DNA from: JAPOXR01 sp965221815
Lineage (GTDB): Bacteria; Pseudomonadota; Alphaproteobacteria; Rhodobacterales; Rhodobacteraceae
DNA: 64,000 nt
Reading direction: 5' to 3'
Assembly: GCA_965221815.1 (NCBI GenBank)
Contig: OZ244915.1
Coordinates: 248,001 to 312,000, forward strand
Shown: piece by piece, positions 1-9,067 of the stretch
Layout: each line of letters begins with the position of its first letter
How positions within the stretch are numbered: position 1 is the stretch's first letter
Position numbers and translations under genes: made by a program
The notes under the pieces: model-generated
The model's input: only the letters and a program-made list of their open reading frames with translations
Database searches by the model: none
Told to the model about the DNA's origin: nothing

Positions 1-184
1 CTTCCCGAAATCTACAAATAAAGGCGGTGACCTTATGTTCTGGAGCAAGGTCGCGCAGCCTCCGAGGTGATCATCAAGATGACGGAGTCCCGAAAGTTTC
101 AGAACCCACCCATTTTTTGCGGATCAGACATTCAGAGACAGCTGGGCAACCATCACTCTTATGACCCCAAACTGAGGATCCCCG
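1..184. other. left edge, upstream of hpsN
   Basis: No gene can be supported here. In frame 1 the first six codons read LPEIYK followed by TAA at 19-21, which could be the tail of a plus-strand gene entering from the left, but that is too short to identify. A GAGGA ribosome-binding sequence sits just before the ATG at 185. DHPS operons often carry a transporter upstream, so a transporter gene to the left is a reasonable but untested expectation. Confidence 0.3.
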
Positions 185-1492
185 ATGCCCCGTGAATTTC
201 TCAAAAAGGCAACTCAGCATTCTCGTAGCGACGATGTGGAAACGCGGGAGACCGTGCGCGGCATCCTTGACGATATCGAAAACGGAGGGGAAGAAGCGGC
301 GCTTCGGTACGCGCGGAAGTTTGACCGATACGACGGCGAAATTCTCCTGTCAGATGAGGCCATTGAGACGGCCATTGCGCAAGTCCCAGAACGACTCAAA
401 CGTGACATTGATTTTAGCCGATCGAATGTCACCAGGTTCGCTGCAGCTCAGAAGTCGACATTACGAGAGATCGATGTTGAAGTCATCCCCGGCCTGATGG
501 CCGGGCAGAAATGTATCCCCGTCGAAGCTGCTGGATGCTACGTTCCCGGCGGGCGTTACAGCCATATTGCAAGCGCGATCATGACGGTGACCACTGCCAA
601 GGTTGCAGGTTGTGAACATGTTGCTGTCTGTTCTCCTCCGCGCCCGGGGACCGGAATTGCGCCGGCGATCATTTATGCCGCATATAGCTGCGGTGCGGAC
701 AAGATTATTGCGATGGGCGGTGTGCAGGCGATCGCCAGCATGACCTTCGGCCTGTTTGGTCTTCCCCCTGCCAACATCCTCGCGGGACCGGGCAACCAGT
801 TTGTTGCTGAGGCCAAACGCATGCTCTTTGGTCGTGTGGGGATTGACATGATTGCAGGACCAACCGACAGTCTGATCCTTGCTGATGCGCGTGCCGATCC
901 TGAAATTGTTGCGGCTGATCTGACTGGTCAGGCGGAACATGGCTACAATTCGCCAGTCTGGCTGGTCACAGACTCCCGCAAACTTGCCGAAGATGTTATG
1001 CAACGCGTTCCACGCCTGATTGATGATCTGCCAGACACAAATCGGGAAAGTGCGTTTCGTGCGTGGCGTGATTATGCCGAAGTCATCGTTTGCCCTGATC
1101 GCCATGAAATGGCTGCGACAGCCGATCATTATGCGCCTGAACATCTGACCGTACAGGCCGAAGATCTCGACTGGTGGCTGAATCGGCTGAAATGTTACGG
1201 CTCATTGTTTTTGGGCGAAGAAACCACGGTTGCCTTTGGTGACAAGGCATCCGGGCCCAATCATGTCCTTCCGACTTCGGGTGCCGCCCGCTACACCGGG
1301 GGGCTCAGCGTCCACAAATTCATGAAGATCGTGACCTGGCAGCGTGCGACGCGTGAAGGTGTGCGGCCAGTTGCCGAGGCCACAGCACGGATATCGCGGC
1401 TTGAAGGAATGGAGGCGCATGCGCGCACGGCCGATCTTCGCCTCAAGAAATATTTTCCCGATCAATCCTTCGGTTTATCTGCCGATGGCTGA
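185..1492 (+). CDS. hpsN: HpsN-like sulfopropanediol 3-dehydrogenase (histidinol dehydrogenase family)
   Basis: The 435-residue protein has the full histidinol dehydrogenase fold signature: AGPGNQFVAEAKR in the nucleotide-binding half, GQAEHG, YAPEHL, FGDKASGPNHVLPT and GLSVHKF, which carry the zinc ligands and catalytic Glu/His of the family. No his genes lie nearby. Instead it overlaps an SDR and is followed by a zinc ADH and SuyA/SuyB. That is the hpsNOP-suyAB arrangement in which HpsN oxidises (R)-2,3-dihydroxypropane-1-sulfonate to (R)-sulfolactate with NAD. The family assignment is seen in the sequence; the substrate is inferred from context. It is the first gene of a tightly packed operon and a true HisD is the main alternative. 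Confidence 0.85.
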   Translation: MPREFLKKATQHSRSDDVETRETVRGILDDIENGGEEAALRYARKFDRYDGEILLSDEAIETAIAQVPERLKRDIDFSRSNVTRFAAAQKSTLREIDVEVIPGLMAGQKCIPVEAAGCYVPGGRYSHIASAIMTVTTAKVAGCEHVAVCSPPRPGTGIAPAIIYAAYSCGADKIIAMGGVQAIASMTFGLFGLPPANILAGPGNQFVAEAKRMLFGRVGIDMIAGPTDSLILADARADPEIVAADLTGQAEHGYNSPVWLVTDSRKLAEDVMQRVPRLIDDLPDTNRESAFRAWRDYAEVIVCPDRHEMAATADHYAPEHLTVQAEDLDWWLNRLKCYGSLFLGEETTVAFGDKASGPNHVLPTSGAARYTGGLSVHKFMKIVTWQRATREGVRPVAEATARISRLEGMEAHARTADLRLKKYFPDQSFGLSADG

Positions 1493-2255
1493 GTCGGATG
1501 GTCCCGCCCGACTCTTTGACCTCGCCGGGCGGATCGCCTGCGTGACAGGGGCAAGTTCAGGGCTTGGACGGCACGCCGCGTCGGTATTGGCCGCGGCAGG
1601 CGCCAGGGTTGTGGGGGTGGCGCGGCGAGCCCGCGCGCTTCGGGAATGGCAGGACAAATTTCCGAATCAGGCAGCCATCGCGCCCGGTGATGTGGCAGAT
1701 CAGGACCAGCATGATGACCTGGTTTCACGGATTGTTGCGCCATTCGGGCCACCCGATATCATTGTCCACGCAGCCGGACTCAACCCGCGTCAATCCGCCG
1801 ATAATCTGGACAGGGAAACATGGGATTTCACAATGTCTGTGAATCTTGCAGCTCCCTTCTTTCTCAGCCAGGCACTGGTTCCATCAATGAAGGATCGGGA
1901 ATGGGGCAGGATCGTTAATTTTGCGTCTCTGCAGAGCTATCGTGCATTTCCTGATGGGCTGGCCTACGGAGCTGCCAAGGGTGGGTTGACACAACTGACC
2001 CGTGCCATGGCCGCGGCGTGGTCGGGTTCCGGGATCAATGTCAACGCCATTGCTCCCGGTTTTTTCGAAACAGAACTGACACAGGCAGTATTCGCCGATC
2101 CCGAACGTCGCGAGAGGAATGCCCATCAGACCTGTATCGGTCGCAACGGAGACATGACCGATCTTGATGGCCCCTTGCTTTTTCTGTGTTCAGAAGCATC
2201 GCGGTATGTGACAGGGCAAATATTGATGCTGGATGGCGGGTTCACGGCCAAATGA
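1485..2255 (+). CDS. SDR oxidoreductase, probable DHPS 2-dehydrogenase (HpsO/HpsP role)
   Basis: This 256-residue short-chain dehydrogenase has the N-terminal TGASSGLG cofactor motif, the Asn of the NLAAPFF segment, the Ser of the FASLQSY segment, a YGAAK active site (Tyr-x-x-x-Lys) and the C-terminal LDGG that typifies the family. I place the start at ATG 1485, which overlaps the 3' end of hpsN by 8 nt; a longer upstream reading would run deep into hpsN. It ends in an ATGA overlap with the next gene. In known DHPS operons a pair of dehydrogenases interconverts DHPS enantiomers through the 2-keto compound before HpsN acts. This protein and its neighbour would be that pair. I cannot tell from sequence which is HpsO and which is HpsP. 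Confidence 0.8.
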   Translation: MAESDGPARLFDLAGRIACVTGASSGLGRHAASVLAAAGARVVGVARRARALREWQDKFPNQAAIAPGDVADQDQHDDLVSRIVAPFGPPDIIVHAAGLNPRQSADNLDRETWDFTMSVNLAAPFFLSQALVPSMKDREWGRIVNFASLQSYRAFPDGLAYGAAKGGLTQLTRAMAAAWSGSGINVNAIAPGFFETELTQAVFADPERRERNAHQTCIGRNGDMTDLDGPLLFLCSEASRYVTGQILMLDGGFTAK

Positions 2256-3226
2256 AAGCACTGGTTTATAATGGCCCCTGTTCCCTTGACATCCAAGAGG
2301 CCGATCAACCGCAACCAGCGGAAGGTGAAGTGTGTGTACGTGTGGACAGTGTTGGAATCTGTGGGTCGGACATGCATGCCTATCTTGGACATGACGAGAG
2401 AAGGCCTGCCCCTCTGATACTGGGGCATGAGGCGGCTGGAACCATCGCGGAGGGACCAGAGGCTGGAAAGCGCGTGACGATCAACCCATTGGTCTCGTGC
2501 GGCCAATGCCCGAGTTGCAAACGCGGGTGTGAGAATATTTGCCCGCACCGCCAAATTATCTCCATGGCACCCCGCCAGGGGGCATTTGCCGAATATGTCG
2601 TGATTCCTCGGGACAATCTGGTTGAGGTTCCTGTTGCGGTGACATTGTCGGCTGCCGCGCTGGCAGAGCCATTGGCAGTCAGTTGGCATGCCGCCCGTCT
2701 TGGACTCGCAGCACTGCATCCAGATATCGAGCACAGGGCCTTGATCATCGGTGGTGGCGCGATAGGTTTGGCAGCCGCATTGGTCCTGAGAGCGATGGGG
2801 GTTGAGGATATTGTCCTCACGGAGCCCAATGAACGGCGCCGCGCCTACCTTGCTGCTCGCGGGGGCATCATCGCCGATTCTGAAACATCTGGTGAGTTTC
2901 CCCTCATCTTCGATGCTGTTGGTTATGCGGTGACGCGGGCCGCAGCGTCACAACATGCTGCTCCCGGAGGTGTGATCGTCCATATTGGTCTTGGGGAGGC
3001 TTCCGGCGGTCTTGACGTTCGCCGCATGACGTTACAGGAGATCACCTTTATCGGGACTTACACTTACACGCTCCAGGATTTCCGTGACACGGCAGCAGCA
3101 ATTTTTGATGGTCGTTTGGGAGAGCTGGACTGGACAGACATCCGACCACTGGATACCGGTGCCGCGGCCTTTGCAGATATCCGGGCCGGCCGCGTCGCCG
3201 CTCCAAAAGTCATCCTTAAGCCCTAG
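2252..3226 (+). CDS. zinc-dependent alcohol dehydrogenase, probable DHPS 2-dehydrogenase partner
   Basis: This 324-residue medium-chain dehydrogenase has the GICGSD catalytic-zinc Cys, the GHE motif, four closely spaced structural-zinc cysteines (CGQCPSCKRGCENIC) and a Rossmann glycine motif IGGGAIGLAAA. It starts at ATG 2252, sharing ATGA with the SDR stop, so the two are probably translationally coupled. It is somewhat shorter than the usual 340-350 residues, mainly near the C-terminus. From context (hpsN and the SDR upstream, suyAB downstream) it most likely acts with the SDR on the 2-hydroxyl of dihydroxypropanesulfonate. A threonine- or sorbitol-dehydrogenase-type activity on another polyol cannot be excluded. 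Confidence 0.8.
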   Translation: MKALVYNGPCSLDIQEADQPQPAEGEVCVRVDSVGICGSDMHAYLGHDERRPAPLILGHEAAGTIAEGPEAGKRVTINPLVSCGQCPSCKRGCENICPHRQIISMAPRQGAFAEYVVIPRDNLVEVPVAVTLSAAALAEPLAVSWHAARLGLAALHPDIEHRALIIGGGAIGLAAALVLRAMGVEDIVLTEPNERRRAYLAARGGIIADSETSGEFPLIFDAVGYAVTRAAASQHAAPGGVIVHIGLGEASGGLDVRRMTLQEITFIGTYTYTLQDFRDTAAAIFDGRLGELDWTDIRPLDTGAAAFADIRAGRVAAPKVILKP

Positions 3227-3240
3227 AATTGGAGAGAGAC

Positions 3241-3546
3241 ATGTCAAATCCTGCAACCGACGAAATTCCCCATCTTCTGGTTCATGAGAAAGCTGACAAT
3301 GTCGGTGTCGTCGTTGTTGAGGGACTCTGTGCCGGAACTGACCTGCTGTGCTGCATTACCCACGACAATTCGACATTTCGACTGACTGCGAAACATGATG
3401 TACCCATCGGACATAAAGTCGCGCTCAGCAATCTGAAAGCCGGTGACACGGCCATCAAATATGGGGAAGACATCGGCCAAGTGATTGCGGATGTCGACCA
3501 GGGTGAGCATGTTCATACGCATAATCTCAAGACAAAACGCTGGTGA
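3241..3546 (+). CDS. suyA: (2R)-sulfolactate sulfo-lyase, alpha subunit
   Basis: This 101-residue SAF-domain protein is the small subunit of the UxaA-type lyases. The segments IGHKVALSNLKAGD, IKYGEDIG and QGEHVHTHN are those of SuyA. With SuyB it splits sulfolactate into pyruvate and sulfite, the desulfonation step of the pathway. The start is the ATG at 3241 behind a GGAGAGAG ribosome-binding site; an in-frame TTG 12 nt upstream is less likely. It ends only 11 nt before suyB. Altronate or galactarate dehydratase N-terminal domains share this fold, but linkage to hpsN favours SuyA. Confidence 0.85.
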   Translation: MSNPATDEIPHLLVHEKADNVGVVVVEGLCAGTDLLCCITHDNSTFRLTAKHDVPIGHKVALSNLKAGDTAIKYGEDIGQVIADVDQGEHVHTHNLKTKRW

Positions 3547-3557
3547 GGAGAAACGAC

Positions 3558-4736
3558 ATGACGAAATATTCCGATATGGCGTTCTTCGGATATCGACGGG
3601 AAAATGGACGGGTCGGCGTGCGCAACCATGTCATCATTTTGCCGGTTGACGATATTTCCAATGCTGCCTGCGAGGCAGTCGCCAACAATGTTAAAGGGAC
3701 TCTTTCCCTCCCTCATGCTTATGGGAGACTGCAATTCGGGGAAGACCTGGAGTTGCATTTTCGAACCATGATTGGGACTGGGTCGAATCCCAATGTTGCT
3801 GCCGTGGTGGTCATCGGGATTGAACCCGGATGGACAGCGCATATTGCGAATGGAATTCGGGAAACCGGCAAGCCGGTTGCCGAGTTTGCAATTGAACAGA
3901 AAGGTGATTTTGAGACAATCCGTGCAGCATCCTGGGCAGCCAAGGACTTCGTCCAGCGGACAACCGAGTTTCAAAGAGAAAAATGTGATATTTCCGAACT
4001 CTGGATTTCAACCAAGTGCGGCGAGAGTGATACCACCACCGGGCTGGGATCGTGCCCAACGGTTGGCAATATGTATGACAAGCTGTTACCGGAGGGCATC
4101 ACCGGATTTTTTGGCGAGACATCGGAGATTACGGGTGCCGAACATATCTGCCAGAAGCGCGCCGTCAGCGAAGACGTTGGTGAACGTTGGTACAGGATGT
4201 GGAAAGCCTATCAGGATGAAGTGATATTTGCCCATCAGACCGACGACCTTTCTGACAGTCAACCCACCAAGGGAAATATTGAAGGCGGGTTGACGACGAT
4301 TGAAGAAAAGGCGCTTGGAAATCTGGAGAAAATCGGTCGGACGTCCCGTTATATCGATATTCTCGACCCGGCCGAACAACCCGGCTCCGGGGCGGGTCTC
4401 TACTTCATGGATTCATCTTCGGCGGCGGCAGAATGTGTCACGCTGATGGCCGCCGGCGGAGCAGTGGTGCATACCTTCCCCACAGGTCAGGGAAATGTGG
4501 TCGGCAACCCGATCGTGCCCGTGATCAAGATCACCGCGAATCCCAGAACGATGCGGACGATGAGCGAACATGTGGATGTCGACGTCTCGGGAATTCTTCG
4601 TCGTGAGATGACCATTGATGAGGCTGGGGATGCACTGATTGACATGATCCTGCGCACCTCGAATGGCCGCGCCACCGCAGCGGAAGCTCTCGGCCATCGG
4701 GAATTCTCCATGACCAAACTCTATCGTAGCGCCTGA
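3558..4736 (+). CDS. suyB: (2R)-sulfolactate sulfo-lyase, beta subunit
   Basis: This 392-residue UxaA-family C-terminal subunit contains the segments RRENGRVGVRNHV, STKCGESDTTTGL, FFGETSEITGAEH and GLYFMDSSSAAAECVTLMAA, and ends in GHREFSMTKLYRSA. These resemble SuyB more than altronate dehydratase. The cysteine of KCGESD and others presumably hold the iron-sulfur or metal centre typical of the family. The start is the ATG at 3558 after GAGGAGAAA; a GTG 15 nt earlier overlaps the suyA stop and is less likely. It is the last gene of the operon. The product sulfite would need export or oxidation by genes not in this window. Confidence 0.87.
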   Translation: MTKYSDMAFFGYRRENGRVGVRNHVIILPVDDISNAACEAVANNVKGTLSLPHAYGRLQFGEDLELHFRTMIGTGSNPNVAAVVVIGIEPGWTAHIANGIRETGKPVAEFAIEQKGDFETIRAASWAAKDFVQRTTEFQREKCDISELWISTKCGESDTTTGLGSCPTVGNMYDKLLPEGITGFFGETSEITGAEHICQKRAVSEDVGERWYRMWKAYQDEVIFAHQTDDLSDSQPTKGNIEGGLTTIEEKALGNLEKIGRTSRYIDILDPAEQPGSGAGLYFMDSSSAAAECVTLMAAGGAVVHTFPTGQGNVVGNPIVPVIKITANPRTMRTMSEHVDVDVSGILRREMTIDEAGDALIDMILRTSNGRATAAEALGHREFSMTKLYRSA

Positions 4737-4849
4737 TCTTGAGGTTGGAGAGGGCGGACGAGAAAGGACATGACTTGAGGTCATTGGGAGTCTCACGGGA
4801 TGGGCAAAAGCCCCATGCTGATCATGTGAAACGGCGCCAAACGCGGCTG

Positions 4850-5572
4850 TCAAACGCTTCCCTCGCTCTCGCATGCTTCGGCCAGTTCACGAAGTGAAGA
4901 AAATACGAAATCGGTTTGTGGTGTTTCGGCGGGAGAGGCGGCGGCCCCGAAACCTGCTTTCCCACGGCGCCGGTGGATCCAGCAATTGTGCAGGCCAACC
5001 TGTTTGGCGGGGATATGATCGTGAAACAGGCTCTCGGCCACATGCAGGATGTCGCTGCACTGAAATCCTCGCCGGCGGAGATGGTTCAGCATATAGGTAA
5101 AATTTCCGATTGACGGTTTGTATGAGCCTATATCCTCGGCCGTGAAGACGGCGTCGAAACTGACCCCCAGTTTTTGCATGGATCTGGCAAAAGTCCGGTT
5201 GTCGACATTCGAGAGGATCACCAGTTTGAATCGCGAACTCAGTGATTTGAGAGCATTCGCTGAATCATCGAAGGCAGGCCAATCGCCCGCCGATTCACCG
5301 TAGGAGAGACTTTCCTCCCAACTTGTCGGAACGCTCCAGTCTTCTGCCAGCCTCCGGTGAACAACCGCAAGCAATTTTTTATAAGCCATACCTGGCGTCA
5401 TGCGCTGCTGAGAGGATTCATGGCGGGCGTGTGCCTCAAGGATCTGATCCTCTGACAAGGGATGCTGTGACCTCTTGGCAAGTGGCGACAGTCCGTTGAT
5501 AATTCCTGTTTCCCAGTCGATGAGCGTGCCGTAGCAGTCAAATGACAGAAGTTTGTGCTGTGTCAGCCGCAT
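4850..5572 (-). CDS. HAD-superfamily hydrolase, 2-haloacid dehalogenase type II-like
   Basis: This 240-residue protein has HAD motif I (SFDCYGTLIDW, nucleophile Asp), motif II (ILSNVDN), the conserved Lys in GSYKPS, and motif III around HVAESLFHD. The cap and order match the L-2-haloacid dehalogenase subfamily, many of whose members are really phosphatases or of unknown substrate. It is convergent with suyB, so it is not part of the sulfonate operon. The intergenic gap of 113 nt contains only a weak hairpin (ATGAC/GTCAT near 4773-4787). Confidence 0.8.
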   Translation of the reverse strand: MRLTQHKLLSFDCYGTLIDWETGIINGLSPLAKRSQHPLSEDQILEAHARHESSQQRMTPGMAYKKLLAVVHRRLAEDWSVPTSWEESLSYGESAGDWPAFDDSANALKSLSSRFKLVILSNVDNRTFARSMQKLGVSFDAVFTAEDIGSYKPSIGNFTYMLNHLRRRGFQCSDILHVAESLFHDHIPAKQVGLHNCWIHRRRGKAGFGAAASPAETPQTDFVFSSLRELAEACESEGSV

Positions 5573-6147
5573 TCTTGCTCCCTGTCATCAATCCGGCAGT
5601 CAGACGATCTGTGCGCGGTCGCCAGCCGCTGCGCATGAATGATTGTCGTCGCAATGACGACAGATATGCAAGTGGGATAACCGGAAGCGGCAGCGTGATG
5701 CAAATGTCCGGCAAACCAACAATGGCGTAACTTATGCGGGGCCGGACACAGTTGCGGCTGGGCAAGGCCGGCAGACCAAACAATTGGAAACCTGTCTGGT
5801 TGAATCCGAGCAGGTCATTTGAGGGGTGGCGCTGCATTGATTCCAAGCACAATCCGGTTTTGCTGCCGATACTGTCCTCCGGGATAGCCAAGTTGTCAGA
5901 ACCTCTTGATGCCTTGCACCAAAATGCCGGGACACTGATAGGTCATCTGCTGCCGCGGATTGTGACATATGGCTGACCTTCGAGCCGGCAAGTATGACCA
6001 CACGCACAAAATTACTGTTTGAATTGTGTCGCTATTTTGTTATGCCTGCGCTGCTGATGGTGAAATTGGAGTTCGAGTCAGTAGCAGCTAAACTTTTTGT
6101 TTTGAAAGACCATATTGCCAGTGCGGGAGCGTTACAGGAGGAAATCA
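5573..6147. other. 575-nt intergenic region between divergent genes
   Basis: This stretch separates the minus-strand HAD gene from the plus-strand molybdenum hydroxylase genes, so it should carry both promoters. Short open frames exist but none has a family signature or convincing ribosome-binding site. No strong palindrome or repeat was seen. A strong AGGAGGAAA ribosome-binding site closes it at 6136-6144. Confidence 0.4.
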
Positions 6148-6609
6148 ATGGTTGAGATCAACATGACTGTCAATGGTCAGCAGCGGTCAGGCTCTGTCGA
6201 AGGACGGACATTACTGTCTGACTTTCTGCGTGATCAGTTGAAGTTGACAGGCACCCACGTGGGATGCGACACCAGCCAATGCGGTGCATGCGTGATTCAT
6301 GCGGATGGTGTGGCAGTCAAAGCCTGCGCAATCTTCGCCTGGGAGGCGGATGGAGCCGAGATTACGACAATTGAGGGTCTGGCTGAGGCGGATGGATCAA
6401 TGAGTCCGATTCAGCAGGCATTTCAGGATTACCATGGATTGCAATGCGGTTTTTGTACGCCGGGCATGGTCATGTCTGCAGCGGCTCTGCTGAAAGAAAA
6501 TCCTGATCCAACAGAGGCCGAGATCAGGGATTATCTGGAGGGTAATATCTGCCGATGCACCGGATATCACAATATTGTGAAGGCCATTCAGGCCGCCGCG
6601 GCGGCCTGA
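6148..6609 (+). CDS. molybdenum hydroxylase, [2Fe-2S] small subunit (CoxS/XdhC-type)
   Basis: This 153-residue protein has both [2Fe-2S] centres of the family: plant-type ferredoxin cysteines in GCDTSQCGACVIH and the later C, then CGFCTPGMVM and GNICRCTGYHNI. It passes electrons from the molybdenum site to FAD. The ATG at 6148 follows a near-perfect AGGAGG. It heads a three-gene set small-large-medium. The order and sizes match carbon monoxide dehydrogenase-like enzymes, but the large subunit shows that CO is not the substrate. Confidence 0.9.
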   Translation: MVEINMTVNGQQRSGSVEGRTLLSDFLRDQLKLTGTHVGCDTSQCGACVIHADGVAVKACAIFAWEADGAEITTIEGLAEADGSMSPIQQAFQDYHGLQCGFCTPGMVMSAAALLKENPDPTEAEIRDYLEGNICRCTGYHNIVKAIQAAAAA

Positions 6610-6653
6610 CACAGCGTCGCTGATCAACCATACCGACAACGGGAGACGAAAGC

Positions 6654-9020
6654 ATGCCAAAGGACTTTGGAATCGGAGCAAGTTCAAAACGCAGGGAAGA
6701 TGCGCGGTTTCTGACCGGAAATGGACGCTACACGGATGACATCAATATTCATGGTCAGGCCTATGTGCATTTTCTGCGATCAGAAGTCGCGCATGGCAAC
6801 CTGAAGTCAGTGAATGTCGATGCGGCTGCGGCTTCTTCTGGTGTGATACGGGTTTTTACCGGGGCGGATTTTGCCGAAGTGGGCGGTCTGCCATGCGGCT
6901 GGCAGGTGACAGACCGGCACGGAGAGCCAATGAAGGAGCCACCGCATCCTGTCCTCGCGCAAGGCAAGGTTCGGCATGTCGGTGATCCGATTGCTGCGGT
7001 CGTTGCTGAGACTGCAGCTGAGGCACGTGACGCAGCCGAAGCTATCGAGGTTGAGATTGAGGAACTGCCGGCCGTCATTGACATGCAGGCGGCTCTTGAT
7101 GGCGGCCCGCTGGTGCATGACGATCTGGAAACCAATCTCTGTTACGATTGGGGATTTGTTGAGGAGAATAAGGAGCAGGTTGATGCTGCCATCAGCAATG
7201 CGCCCCATGTCACACGGTTGGAACTGACCAACAATCGGCTGATTCCCAATGCTATGGAACCGCGTGTCGCAGTTGGTGACTATAATCCGTCCAACGATGA
7301 ATCGACTCTCTATACCACCTCGCAGAATCCACATGTGATCCGATTGCTGATGGGTGCCTTCGTGCTTTCCATTCCCGAACATAAATTGCGGGTTGTGGCA
7401 CCCGATGTGGGAGGAGGGTTCGGCTCAAAGATCTTCCATTATGCGGAAGAGGCGTTTTGCACATTTGCTGCGCGTCAGTTGAAACGGGCGGTCAAGTGGA
7501 CGGCAAGCCGTTCAGAGTCTTTCATGTCGGATGCCCATGGGCGCGATCACAAGACCGTGATCGAGCTGGCGTTGGACAACGACGGTAAATTCCTTGCCAT
7601 TCGGACATCAACGCTGGCCAATATGGGCGCGTATCTGTCGACCTTTTCGACCTCGGTACCGACCTGGCTGCATGGAACTCTGATGGCTGGGAATTATACA
7701 ACGCCCTTGGTCTATGTGAATGTCAAGGCAGTCTTTACCAATACCGTACCGGTTGACGCTTATCGTGGTGCCGGGAGGCCCGAAGCGACATTTCAACTCG
7801 AACGGGTGATTGACAAGGCCGCGCGCGAGTTGAGTCTCGACCCTGTTGAGTTGCGTCGTCGGAACTTTATCAAGCCCGAACAGTTTCCTTATGCGACGCC
7901 GGTGGCCTTGGAATATGATACCGGCAATTATGATGCGACGATGGATAAGCTTGAAGAGATCGCCGATCTGGAAGGTTTCGCGGCGCGGGCCGAGATGTCG
8001 CGCGCTGACGGGAAACTCCGTGGTCTTGGCGTGAATTGTTATATTGAAGCCTGTGGAATTGCACCGTCCAATCTGGTTGGACAGCTTGGTGCGCGGGCCG
8101 GTCTTTATGAAAGCGCAACCGTGCGTGTCAATGCGACGGGTTCGGTAACGGTGATGACCGGCTGTCACTCGCATGGGCAAAGCCATGAAACGACCTTTCC
8201 ACAAGTGGTCTCGGAAATGTTGGGAATCGCTGAGGATCAGGTGCATATTCAGCATGGCGACACAGCCAGTACGCCGATGGGTATGGGAACCTATGGTTCA
8301 CGCTCAATAGCTGTTGGTGGTTCGGCGATGCTGCGGGCCACTGAGAAGATCATTGCCAAGGCGCGGAAGATTGCGGCTCATCTGATGGAAGCTTCCGAAG
8401 AAGATATTGAATTTGCTGATGGGGTCTTCAAGGTGGCAGGCACCGACAAGGAGACCGCATGGGGTGATGTCTGTCTGGCCGCCTATGTTCCCCATAATTA
8501 CCCATTGGCAGAACTCGAGCCTGGTCTGGAGGAGACGGCCTTCTACGATCCGGCCAACTTCACGTTCCCGGCAGGTGCCTACGCCTGTGAGGTGGAAGTG
8601 GATCCGGAGACCGGTAAAGTGGATATTTGTTCATTTGCGGCAGCTGATGATTTCGGCAATGTCATCAATCCGATGATCGTTGATGGTCAGGTGCATGGGG
8701 GTATCGCTCAAGGTGTCGGTCAGGCATTGCTTGAAAATGCAGCCTATGATTCGGATGGTCAGCTTCTCACTGGCTCGTATATGGATTATGCGATGCCACG
8801 CGCTGATGACCTCCCCTCGTTCATCGTTGACCATTCCTGTCAGACGCCGTGCACCCATAATCCACTGGGCGTGAAGGGATGTGGTGAAGCCGGCGCCATC
8901 GGCTCTCCGCCAGCGGTGGTGAATGCAGTCATTGATGCCCTGGCGCGTGGTGGTCACCAGGTGGATCATATCGACATGCCGCTGAGCCCCTATCGGGTTT
9001 GGGAAGCGATCAATGCGTGA
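6654..9020 (+). CDS. molybdenum hydroxylase, large catalytic subunit (form II CoxL-like)
   Basis: This 788-residue protein binds the molybdopterin cytosine dinucleotide cofactor. It opens with the family pattern (GASSKRREDARFLTGNGRYTDD), has the GGGFGSK glutamine-loop region, and near the C-terminus GVKGCGEAGAIGSPPA with the catalytic Glu. The active-site loop reads AYRGAGRPE. True aerobic CO dehydrogenase (form I) has AYXCSFR with the copper-ligand Cys; form II has AYRGAGR. This is therefore a form II enzyme, probably hydroxylating an N-heterocycle, aldehyde or purine. The downstream ureohydrolase hints at nitrogen-compound catabolism, but that is only context. Confidence 0.9.
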   Translation: MPKDFGIGASSKRREDARFLTGNGRYTDDINIHGQAYVHFLRSEVAHGNLKSVNVDAAAASSGVIRVFTGADFAEVGGLPCGWQVTDRHGEPMKEPPHPVLAQGKVRHVGDPIAAVVAETAAEARDAAEAIEVEIEELPAVIDMQAALDGGPLVHDDLETNLCYDWGFVEENKEQVDAAISNAPHVTRLELTNNRLIPNAMEPRVAVGDYNPSNDESTLYTTSQNPHVIRLLMGAFVLSIPEHKLRVVAPDVGGGFGSKIFHYAEEAFCTFAARQLKRAVKWTASRSESFMSDAHGRDHKTVIELALDNDGKFLAIRTSTLANMGAYLSTFSTSVPTWLHGTLMAGNYTTPLVYVNVKAVFTNTVPVDAYRGAGRPEATFQLERVIDKAARELSLDPVELRRRNFIKPEQFPYATPVALEYDTGNYDATMDKLEEIADLEGFAARAEMSRADGKLRGLGVNCYIEACGIAPSNLVGQLGARAGLYESATVRVNATGSVTVMTGCHSHGQSHETTFPQVVSEMLGIAEDQVHIQHGDTASTPMGMGTYGSRSIAVGGSAMLRATEKIIAKARKIAAHLMEASEEDIEFADGVFKVAGTDKETAWGDVCLAAYVPHNYPLAELEPGLEETAFYDPANFTFPAGAYACEVEVDPETGKVDICSFAAADDFGNVINPMIVDGQVHGGIAQGVGQALLENAAYDSDGQLLTGSYMDYAMPRADDLPSFIVDHSCQTPCTHNPLGVKGCGEAGAIGSPPAVVNAVIDALARGGHQVDHIDMPLSPYRVWEAINA

Positions 9021-9067
9021 TGCAGTCATTGTCAATGCGGGCTGATAGATACTGAGGAGGATAATTC

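Noticed and set aside
185..1492. Biosynthetic histidinol dehydrogenase (hisD)
   Set aside because: The fold matches, but there are no his genes nearby and the operon is hpsN-suyAB-like; HpsN is the better call.
4773..4787. Terminator between suyB and the HAD gene
   Set aside because: The stem is only 5 bp (ATGAC/GTCAT) with no T-run on either strand.
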